From assembly GCA_013054445.1 (NCBI GenBank), contig JAAMPI010000804.1, positions 1 to 25,383 on the forward strand: a stretch of 25,383 nucleotides of DNA. The letters run 5' to 3'. Shown here piece by piece: positions 10,688-19,120 of this stretch. The DNA is from Cudoniella acicularis (lineage: Eukaryota; Ascomycota; Leotiomycetes; Helotiales; Helotiaceae). A model generated the notes under the pieces. That model was not told the origin of the DNA, ran no database searches, and saw nothing but the letters and a program-made list of their open reading frames with translations. The first letter of the stretch is position 1, and every line of letters starts with the position of its first letter. Both the position numbers and the translations under genes were made by a program.

Positions 10688-11768
10688 ATGAGCGCCAAAA
10701 TAGAGAAGATCATTGTGCGACTCCAGGGAAAGTAAGTTTCAGCCTTAGAAAGTTTTCTCCCTTTGTTTGCTGACCTGCCAAAGAATTACTGAAGGACAAT
10801 TCTACGAAGCGCAACAGCAAACTAGAGTCGTCGCCGCGCGATATGTCAAACAAGAGAACTGGACTGCCGCTATAGACATCCTCTTCAATGTCGCATCTTC
10901 GTTGCTGAAAGCTGGCCAGGGAGGCAGCGGTGGCGATTTGGGATTGTTTCTGATTGACGTGTACAAACAAGCGGAGCTCAAGCCTGATTCCAGCAACAAA
11001 GGGAAACTTTTGACTCTACTGCGGCAGTTTGATCCCGAGGAGCCTACAAGGAAGAAGTTTATTGGGGAGATGATTGGGTATGTTCAACCTCCGTGGAGGG
11101 GAAATGCAGAGCTGATAATTGGCAGATGGTCTTCAAAATGTGGCGAATATCCAGCCGGAGAACCAGATTTACATCACGTTGCAGGATCATTATATGCGGA
11201 GGAGCACGAGGCTTACGAGGCCGAGAGGCACCTTACGCTAGGCACGAAAGATTCTCCCGAAGTCCTTGTAAAGATGGAGTATGAGTGGTACACCCAAGAC
11301 GACTCGCATACGGCTGCGCTTTATGCTGCTCGAGCAGTTTTCCCATATCTTATTACTGGCAATGTTCGCGACGCATCCAAGTCATTGCGCCTATTTACCA
11401 GCAGACTGACGGAGGAGAACAAGAACTTGGCTGTGCAAGATGTCAGCAGCAGCAGCTCTGACATGCGAGTATATCCAAGTCTGCCACTGTTAAACTTCTT
11501 GGGTTTACTGTTATTCGCTGTTCGGAAGGGAGCTGCGGATCTGTTCAAACAATTGAAGACCAAATATGCAACTCATATCAACGAAGTTGGAATATGGGAT
11601 GAGGCGTTGGTTTCGATAGGAGAGATGTACTTCAACATCCAGAGGCCAAGGCAAGGCAATCCTTTGTTTGACATGATGGGAAGCATGTTTGGCGGTGGAG
11701 GCGCCCCTGGAAAACCCCAACCAAAACTTGTAGGAGCATCGGCGCTAGCAGCAGAAGGATTAGACTGA
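10688..11768 (+). CDS. GET4: Get4, Golgi-to-ER traffic protein 4
   Basis: Three exons: 10688-10731, 10784-11077 and 11126-11768, giving 326 aa. Get4 with Get5 forms the cytosolic adaptor that passes tail-anchored membrane proteins from Sgt2 to the Get3 ATPase for insertion into the ER. The sequence carries the alpha-solenoid signature of the family: the N-terminal KIEKIIVRLQGKITEGQFYEA, AARYVKQENW, LLKAGQGGSGGDLGLFLIDVY, KFIGEMIGWSSKCGEYPAGEP, DLHHVAGSLYAEE, RHLTLGTKDSPEVL, and a C-terminal QGNPLFDMMGSMFGGGG. The ATG at 10688 gives the expected short first exon. The second intron (11078-11125, 48 nt) is a multiple of three without a stop, so retention would insert 16 residues (YVQPPWRGNAELIIGR) in the middle of the protein. 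The gene is convergent with the 150-aa gene ending at 11860. Confidence 0.95.
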
Positions 11769-11859
11769 ATTCCACGCTATGGAAATGCCCAAAACCCTGT
11801 TCCCTTGACACCTGGGTATCATAAACGCTTGTGAAAACTTGAACAGAACTCGTGCTGTT

Positions 11860-12408
11860 TCATCGAACGATAGGTTCTTCTTCTGCCTCGTACATCCAGT
11901 TGTCCTCTGTTAGAGCTGCAACTTTTGCTCGTAGGCTTGTTTTCACGGCTTCGAGGAGTTCTAGTATAGATCAGCAAATAACTCCGAAAAATACCAAGTT
12001 GCCCACCTGCTGGTTCACTAGGAGCTCGATTTCTGTCGCGCTGATGGTGCTTTACAGCATCTGCTAAACGCTGTCTTTCCTCTATTCTCAATCAGTACTT
12101 GACCTCCTGCCATACCGATGCTCTCTCTTACTCTCATCCTCATGTGTGTCCCCGTTCCCTCCCTCTTCCTGATCATCGAATGATTGCATCGGCGGATCCC
12201 CAATTTCAAACTCCCCATTCTTATCCCTAATCACAATTTCCGATGTATCTGATTCGTGATCGATATCAAGTCTGAGGGTTTCGGCGGATGTAGAAGTCGA
12301 AGAGGTGGTAGGACGCCTGCTCAATTGATGGTGGAATAGGTTACGTCGCACGCCGCCCGTACTGCGGTGACCTGTGCTGTTTGTGACTGCATGGTGTCGT
12401 TCTGGCAT
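11860..12408 (-). CDS. Small conserved-looking fungal protein of unknown function, 150 aa
   Basis: Three exons on the minus strand: 12408-12132, 12081-12007 and 11960-11860, with introns of 50 and 46 nt that have normal donors and acceptors. The N-terminal half is rich in Ser, Thr and Arg (HHQLSRRPTTSSTSTSAE). An acidic patch with SEIVIRDKNGEFEIGDPP follows, then a helical C-terminal half with ERQRLADAVKHHQRD, ELLEAVKTSLRAKVAALTED and the ending NWMYEAEEEP. No enzyme motif, signal peptide or membrane segment is seen. The frame pattern across both splice junctions, the stop only after a compact helical domain, and remembered similarity to uncharacterised ascomycete proteins support a real gene. 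The order (short disordered arm, conserved IRDxNGEFE strand, coiled helix) suggests a small scaffold or adaptor, but this is inference. It is head-to-head with RAI1 and tail-to-tail with GET4. Confidence 0.82.
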
Positions 12409-12649
12409 TTTACCGCTCTGTATTTATGTCTGGAGGATAAGATGATCTGCCGCAAAAAGGAAAACGAATGTTGGAATGGTGTTTGTAGGCTGATTGTTTG
12501 AGATGTTTGTTGATGGAGTTGAGGCTCGCTTCGGCTGTTTGTGGGGTAGCAACGCTCCTCCAGCATCCAATAAACCTTCTTCTGTATTAAAGCAAGGCTA
12601 TCATCTATCTCACATGCGCTCACTATGCGCTTTAAGCAGGATCACAAAA
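12409..12649. promoter_or_regulatory. Short bidirectional promoter between the 150-aa gene and RAI1
   Basis: The two start codons face away from each other and are only 241 bp apart, so the interval must carry the promoters and 5' leaders of both genes. No clear TATA box stands out. Co-regulation is possible but inferred from spacing alone. Confidence 0.55.
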
Positions 12650-14355
12650 ATGAGTAGCACTTTCGATATCCAGCCTATTGGCCGATTTGTCGGTCAAAGT
12701 GCTGCCATTAAACGTCCGAGAGTAAGAAGCCCCCTTCCTCTTCGTGCTTGGAATGGCCGAGCCAACCTCACAGCACGAACAGTGGAGCATAAAGATTGTT
12801 ATTATTCTATAGTCACGCAACTCATCTGAAGGATTCTGACGCTAATCACATCCTTCTTGTTCTTACATTTTCCGAAGATTTTATCGCTAACTTCAAGCAA
12901 TGTCACATGGGACTATCAACGCACATTCATAGCATTTGGAAGTTTATTTGCTTACGAATGCATAGGAAATAGCATGCTTCTCTTACGATGGTAAACATCA
13001 ATTCCGCCAGGATGATTCATCTATTCGATATTACTACCCGCCTACTTTAGGCGCTGATCTCTCAAAAGGCTTTGATACTTTTGAGAAGCTTGACGATGAG
13101 GAAGATGAGCATCTCGATAGCTTGTTGAAAACAATAATGGCTCACGAGCAAAAGGCTGGACAGCGTGTGGAAGCAGATATTATCACGTGGCGGGGCATGA
13201 TGACGAAAGTGAGTTGTTTCGCAGCAGAAAAAGGCAATTATTAAGATGGCATAGTTCATGGCAGCAATTTTTAGTGATAGAGACGGGTCAGAACCCCAAC
13301 TTCTTCCCATGCAATCGTTACTTACTCACTAACAGTTTCGAAATGAACGCCACGTACTACCAGGTGGGTACTTTACAGCCATTGAGATAATTTGAAACTG
13401 AGCTGATTTTAATCCCCTGAAGGGTACAATGTACGGTCATCAGTATTAATATCACGGTATCACAAGACTGACCTGAATAGCTTCGTTGAGGAGAACAAAA
13501 AATATAAAGTCGAGTCCCAAAGGAGGCAATCACAACAAGTCTCACAACCTAGCCGGCCTTCCCAGGATATGATGAGTTTTTGGGGTATGCTCAAGCCAAT
13601 CCCGTTGCACACGAGTTGTTGCTAACAAATTGAAGGCTACAAGTTTGAGACATTGTGCTTGTTGCCCGCAACTTGGCATGAAACCCCGAGAGACTACATC
13701 GAAAATCGAGAGAATGAGATTGTGAATAACCACGCTCAATATTGCTCTGTAGTAAAGACCGGAATCGGTAGTTCGGTAATGATCCTTGGTGGTGAAGTGG
13801 ATGCAGGTGTGTACTTCTTGAGTCGTACTTCTTGTTACTAACAACATCTAGTTTGGGATAGCAAGCCTACAGATGGTAGCCCAATAAACTGGGTTGAGCT
13901 CAAAACCAGCGCCGACATTCGAAACGATAGAGATATGGTCACGTTTGAGAGGAAGCTGATGAAGTTCTGGATTCAATCCTTTCTTTTGGGTGTTCCAAAG
14001 ATAGTTGTCGGGTTTCGAACTCCCGATGGTTTCCTTAAAAGAGTCGAGGAGATGGATACGGCATCGATTCCCGGGACAGTCAAACGAAGAGGAAAAGGAA
14101 CATGGGACGGGAACATGTGCATTAATTTTGCATCTTCATTACTCGATTGTAAGTGCTGTTTGAGAGCTTCCTTGCGGTATCTAATTCAAAACAGTCCTGA
14201 AGGCCACAATTACAGGCGATGGTGTCTGGCGAATTAGGAGAAAAGAGCGTTCCTCAACGATCGAGGTATTCAAGATCGAAGAAACAGGTCATGGGGACAT
14301 TCTCCCAGACGAGTTTATTAACTGGAGGATCAAACTTGTCACAAAAGATCAATAA
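12650..14355 (+). CDS. RAI1: Rai1/DXO-family decapping nuclease
   Basis: Nine exons: 12650-12721, 12966-13208, 13255-13286, 13336-13363, 13423-13430, 13481-13584, 13636-13806, 13852-14148 and 14195-14355, giving 371 aa. Rai1 binds and stimulates the nuclear 5'-3' exonuclease Rat1 and removes incomplete or non-canonical 5' caps. Family blocks appear in order: FDIQPIGRF, FSYDGKHQF and IRYYYPPTLGADLSKGFDTF, ITWRGMMTK, DGFEMNATYYQ, FVEENKKYK, MSFWGYKFET, then the catalytic centre with GGEVDAVWD (GxE motif), INWVELKTS (ExK motif), KFWIQSFLLGVPKIVVGFR and a final EFINWRIKL. Length fits the family. Intron 1 is long (244 nt). The fifth exon is only 8 nt, needed to make QGTIFVEEN in place of a broken frame. 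The third intron has a less usual donor, gtcaga. Confidence 0.93.
13423..13430 (+). other. 8-nt microexon of RAI1
   Basis: The bases ggtacaat are flanked by an upstream ...ctgaag acceptor (intron 13364-13422) and a downstream gtacgg donor (intron 13431-13480, branch ctgac, acceptor aatag). Including these 8 nt yields TYYQGTIFVEEN, which matches the family pattern QDTIFxEEN. Skipping them shifts the frame by two-thirds of a codon, and longer versions of this exon meet a TAA. Confidence 0.75.
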
Positions 14356-14971
14356 ACGAACATGTCATGTCGCATTCGTTGTCAGTGGACGCAGTATTTG
14401 GGCTGCTTCTGAGAAGCGCGATTGGAAGCTAACCGCCACCGGCTGGGTGTTTGAGAAGGACATGATAGCTTAAAAGCACCTTGAACAACACAGCGGTGAG
14501 TCCGTAAACAAGGCTTGTACCTGCGTTGGTAAATTATTACTGGCACGTGATCGTGTTTCGATTTCATCTCGATTTCAAGCAATTGCGTTGAGGATAGGTA
14601 GGAAGCGACGGCTAATGATTAACGGACGGAGTGTTGGGGAAATCCGATGAGTCGGTAATCGAATTGATGCATGGGAAACTGGATGTCGGGCTTGAAAAAA
14701 GCTGCACTGCAACGGTGTATCGGAATGCAGAAGCCACCACGAAAAGTGTTCTACGTTGCCCCAAATAGCCTTTTTTTTCTTGGCCTTCAAATCTAATCTT
14801 CTCCTCGTCCAAAAATCACAATTCCTCCCACTTTTGGCCTGTTTAATACATCAGTTATCTCAGCCACACGACTCACTAACATTGCCGTTCTTTGGACCTC
14901 GCCTCACTGACAAAAGTTTGGTTAATGAGCCGAGGCTCGCAGAAAAAGGGCTCGAGTCACAAATTCCGGAA
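14356..14971. other. Intergenic region between RAI1 and malic enzyme
   Basis: The 616-bp gap between two plus-strand genes holds the RAI1 3' end and the malic-enzyme promoter and leader. It contains pyrimidine-rich stretches (for example around 14768-14790). The open frame leading into the malic-enzyme start carries no conserved sequence ahead of the ATG at 14972. Confidence 0.5.
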
Positions 14972-17278
14972 ATGAAGACCCTTCAATCGCAGCGCATTCT
15001 CCAGAATGCGATAAAAATTCCTCGCATACCGAAAGCTTCCAGAAGTCACTCACATCAAAGCAAGATGCCTCGACCTTCGAAGTCGTCAACAGCGTACCGA
15101 CAAAGTAGAGCATTGTGAGTCAACACATCCAATCAAGGAGGCCTGCTCCTAACCAACAACTACAAAACAGCCACCCAGATACTTCGCATTCAATTGAAAC
15201 TAGAAAGTCCCTCCGAACTCTTGGTCTTACTCCTCCAAATGTCGAAAGTTACGAACTTCAAGCACAGAGATGTACCATTCCCCGATGTCCCGAAATTGTT
15301 GAGAAAGTCAATATGCTGACTCCCGATGCAGGTATGAAGCAATTGGAGTCGAAAACCTCACCCATTGAGAAATACATATACCTCAGCAACCTGAGAAATT
15401 CCAATGTTCACCTCTTCTATCGTCTAGTTCTGGACAACTTTTCAGTATGTTGGGATTTTTGTTGAGCACGTGACCAAGCTAATGTTGAGATAGACTCTCA
15501 CCCCCCTTATTTACACCCCGGTAGTTGGTGAAGCTTGCCTAAAATGGTCGGAGATATACCAGCAACCCGAAGGTGAGAATTGGAGTCTTCTTGATGAAAA
15601 TTAGATCAATTTTAATTCCATAGCGCTCATACTCCCGCTCTGGCGACTAGCCTTCATAGCATGTTCGGGGAGATACATGATTTTACGCTGACTTTTTCCA
15701 GGCTTGTACCTATCTTACAAGGATCGTGGCTCCCTCAAGGAGATCGTGCAAAATTGGCCTCAGCAGAATGTAGAAATGACTGTGGTTACAGATGGCTCTC
15801 GAATTCTGGGACTTGGCGATCTTGGCATCAATGGCATGGGTATACCCGTTGGAAAGCTGGCACTGTACACCGGTTGCGCGGGAATACGACCTGAAGTTAC
15901 ACTACCTCTCACGATTGACTTGGGTACCAACAATGAAGCACTCCTCAAAGACCCTCTCTATATGGGAAGTAGAAGGACCCGAGTTTCTGAGAGGGAGGAA
16001 GCAATGTTCTTGGACGAACTGATGGTTGCATTGAATGAAGTCTGGCCTGGGTAATCATTTGCTCCTCATTTGAATCTGCTATTGCTAACCCTGGTTAGAA
16101 TTGTGGTCCAATTCGAGGATTTCAAGAACCCCTTCCCAGCGCTTGAGAGATACCAGAATAAGTACTGTTGCTTCAATGACGATATCCAAGGAACTGGAGC
16201 AGTTATTTTGGCCGGTATCATTGCCGCACTGCGAAACTCCGAAACTCCGGTAAAGGATCAGCGAGCAGTTTTCATGGGTGCTGGAAGTGCAGGCGTTGGA
16301 GTTGCCAAGCAGATTGTTGAATACTTCATGAAGGAAGGCTTAACAGAAGATGAAGCTCGGCGCTGCTTCTGGTTCGTTGACACTAAGGTATGGCTGTTCT
16401 CTACATCTCGGGGGAACCTAGGATATTAACATAATGAAGGGCTTGATTACAAATGACAGAGGGGACAAGCTGGCACAACATAAGGTCTATTTCTCCCGGG
16501 ATGATAACAAAGGACAACAATTCAAGACCCTTTCGGAAATCGTCGATCATGTCAAGCCAACAATCTTGATGGGCCTGTCAACAATGCGTGGGATCTTCAA
16601 TGAATCGATCCTTAAGAAAATGGCGGCAATGGACAAGAGACCCATCATCTTCCCTCTTTCAAATCCCTCTAGCAATTCAGAGTGCACTTTTGAAGAGGCT
16701 ATGAAATTCACCGATGGGCGTGCTATGTTTGCTAGTGGCAGTCCATTCCCGGATTATATCCACAATGGCAAGGTCATGCATGCTAGTCAGGGAAAGTAAG
16801 TGTTTGTCTTCATTCTGGTGATTTTCTCAACTAACCTATCTCGCAGCAACATGTATGTCTTTCCCGGTATCGGCCTTGGCTCCATTCTTTGTAAGACAGC
16901 ACATATCAGTCAAGAAATGGTACGTCTTCCCCATATTTCAGACTACTGTCATCTAACCACAAGCCGTAGATCTACACTTCAGCTGTAGCCCTCAGTAATA
17001 CCCTTCGTGAAGACGAGTTTGCCTCTGGCATGCTCTACCCCTCTCTCGACCGCATCCGCTCCGTCAGCATCGTCGTTGCACGAGAAGTAATTCGAGAAGC
17101 CCAGCGCCAACGACTCGATCGCGAGCCCTCCATCCGCAATCTCTCCGATGCAGAACTCGACGAGTGGATTAGCACCAAGATGTACGATCCTAGAAAAGAT
17201 AATGGGTTTCCAGAGTTAGAAACGCGTGAGGAGACGAGAGAGGCAACTGCTGCGTATAGGATGGCTGCTAGATTGTAA
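14972..17278 (+). CDS. MAE1: Mitochondrial malic enzyme (oxaloacetate-decarboxylating)
   Basis: Nine exons: 14972-15114, 15171-15271, 15332-15444, 15494-15572, 15702-16050, 16099-16387, 16440-16795, 16847-16919 and 16970-17278, giving 603 aa. It converts malate to pyruvate and CO2 with reduction of NAD or NADP. Catalytic features are all present: Tyr126 in YTPVVG, Lys197 in GMGIPVGKL, metal ligands Glu268-Asp269 in QFEDF and the aspartates of FNDDIQGT near 289-290, and a Rossmann loop MGAGSAGVGVAK near 321-331. Residues 1-48 contain many Arg, Lys, Ser and Gln and no Asp, and only one Glu or none, typical of a mitochondrial presequence; this is why 14972 is chosen over the internal ATG at 15065. 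The usual NKGTAF segment of the family is not recognisable, so the N-terminal region is short or diverged. Cofactor preference cannot be settled by eye. Confidence 0.95.
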
Positions 17279-17692
17279 TTATATGACCAAAAAGGAAATT
17301 GGGAGCAGAGAAGCTACGGGTAATGCGTTTGGAGTTTTCTTCTGCTTTTGTGGTCACTAATAATATTATATGAGCGCTGCAGAGCCAAAATAGGTTAGAT
17401 AATAACTTGCGAGACATTGCGAGGACAAATTGGTATGCGACAAAATAGAATTCAAGATTGCAAAATATTTTCAGGGCAAAAATTGTTTTTTGATTGATAT
17501 CTCAATTGACTATCTATCTATGGAATGGTATGAGTGGAAGCCAGCCACGCGAACCATGCGAGGACAAGTACCGGGACTTGATTGCCATATAAAGGGGGAT
17601 TCAAAATAGCAAAGTTTGGTCAATCTCTTGACATTCCAAATTCACTCCTCCAATTCAATAAATCCTCATTTTTACCCTCCCCCGCCAGTTGA
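17279..17692. other. Convergent 3' intergenic region
   Basis: Malic enzyme (+) and the C6-like gene (-) end on either side of this 414-bp AT-rich interval. It presumably holds both 3' untranslated regions. No further feature seen. Confidence 0.5.
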
Positions 17693-18679
17693 TCAGTTCA
17701 CCTTTGCATTCATGAGAATGCTGACAAGATGAGGAGTATTCTGACAGCCATATTTGCCTAGGACCTCCTTCTCCTCATCCGTCGGGATAACATCAAACCA
17801 CCAAAACGGCTTTTTAATTCCTTTCTTCCCATCCAGAACAGTCTTCAACCTCTTCTTGCCCTCTTTATCCAGTCTCGTTGCTGGCGGTGCCGGGCAAAAC
17901 CTCATCTTATCCGGCTTTCTTCCCTCCAATTCCTTAATTTTCTCTGCGAGTTCCTCCGCGGAAAGGCTGGGGCATATCCAAGGGCTCTCCAAGCAATCAA
18001 CAACCCAAGGCCGAGACCGAACAATGCAGGAACTCTCTCCGTTCCTCTTGCACCTGGCGCAGCACCGCTCGCCTACCTTTGTGTACCGACTAGGGATTAT
18101 GCCCGTCCGGATGACTTCATCGCAGCAATCTTCGCGCTGCCAAGAGCTTTGAAAACTACATTTAAGTCCCTCTACCTCGCACTGTAAACACCCAACTCTT
18201 TGATTTGACTCTCCTTGCCTGGTTTTCCTCAAGTCTTTTGGAGGGTCGGCTTGCTTCTCCAGGGCGCTGAAGCCAGGGAATATGATAACTCCTCTCAAGA
18301 ATTTGGGTTTGGGGATAGGGTTGGTGAATACCGGCACGATCGGGATATTGAGAGGGTTGGAGAGTGGTGTTGGTATGGGTTGTTCGTAGTTTCGTGGAAG
18401 AAGTTCCCGTACAGGATGTAGTTTTGGGAGTTTTTCCTCATGTTCTACTGGCCAACAAAAGGAGGTAGAGTTTGGAATGGAAAGATCGGAGACAGCGGGT
18501 GTTGATGGAGATGGTGAAAGTTGAACTGATGGTCCGGAGGACCGTGGTGCTAGTTTTGATCGTAGGTCGGGCTGCGGGGGCGAGTATGGTGGAGATGGTG
18601 GGGATTGATGGGAATGCGAACAAGAGTTGTATTTGCGAGAACGCAAGCTAATTGGCGACGGTGGCGGGGTTGATGCCAT
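17693..18679 (-). CDS. Intronless proline-rich protein with a split C6 zinc-cluster-like cysteine motif, function unknown
   Basis: A single open frame of 328 codons starting with ATG at 18679. Residues 1-130 are rich in Pro and Ser and likely disordered (SPPSPPYSPPQPDL). Residues 160-240 are rich in cysteine: C164-x2-C167-x6-C174, a CC pair at 185-186, then C206, C207-x2-C210-x7-C218, and further Cys at 229 and 236. The two CxxCx6-7C halves recall a Zn(II)2Cys6 cluster, but the linker between them (about 32 residues) is far longer than in ordinary Gal4-type domains, and the motif sits mid-protein instead of at the N-terminus. The second half is basic (ARCKR). The C-terminal part has a charged helix (EELAEKIKELEG) and an FWWFDVIPTDEE block. 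Zinc binding and a nuclear or regulatory role are inference only. Confidence 0.72.
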   Translation of the reverse strand: MASTPPPSPISLRSRKYNSCSHSHQSPPSPPYSPPQPDLRSKLAPRSSGPSVQLSPSPSTPAVSDLSIPNSTSFCWPVEHEEKLPKLHPVRELLPRNYEQPIPTPLSNPLNIPIVPVFTNPIPKPKFLRGVIIFPGFSALEKQADPPKDLRKTRQGESNQRVGCLQCEVEGLKCSFQSSWQREDCCDEVIRTGIIPSRYTKVGERCCARCKRNGESSCIVRSRPWVVDCLESPWICPSLSAEELAEKIKELEGRKPDKMRFCPAPPATRLDKEGKKRLKTVLDGKKGIKKPFWWFDVIPTDEEKEVLGKYGCQNTPHLVSILMNAKVN

Positions 18680-19120
18680 TGTGCAACTAGTATGTATTGT
18701 TGATGATGTTGTGTGTTATGAACACCTCTCAGGCATGGATGCGAGAAAAGGTTTAAATGAAGGGGAGATAGATCGGCTGTTAATAAGAGATTGTTTTGAG
18801 GGGGGACAGATTGTTCCAGAAGATAAAGAATGTTTTCTCCAAACAAGAAGAAACTTGGGTAGAACTATAAAGAAAACCGACTAGCGAATCCTGAACTACA
18901 GTCGTTTCTTTGTCTTAATCAACAACAGCTTTATTTTTTGTCTTTAAACATCAGAATCAGAGTGTAACTAGTCTCAGTCGAAATAGCACATTGCACGTTA
19001 TTATGCCTAAATAGTGACAGTATTCTAATTTAGCAATGCAAATGGGTATCTTTAGTAGACGAGCATGGATGACAAGTAAAATAAACAAGCAACTTGCAAG
19101 TTATCCGCGACTTTGCAGAC
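18680..19120. other. Intergenic region upstream of the cysteine-rich gene
   Basis: This 441-bp interval lies between the start of the cysteine-rich gene and the 3' end of the kinase gene, both on the minus strand. It should contain the promoter of the former and the 3' untranslated region of the latter. No other feature is supported. Confidence 0.45.

Noticed and set aside
12494..12829. 111-codon plus-strand frame covering the RAI1 start
   Set aside because: Its first part is upstream leader and its end is intron; the true coding portion begins at the ATG at 12650 and splices at 12722.
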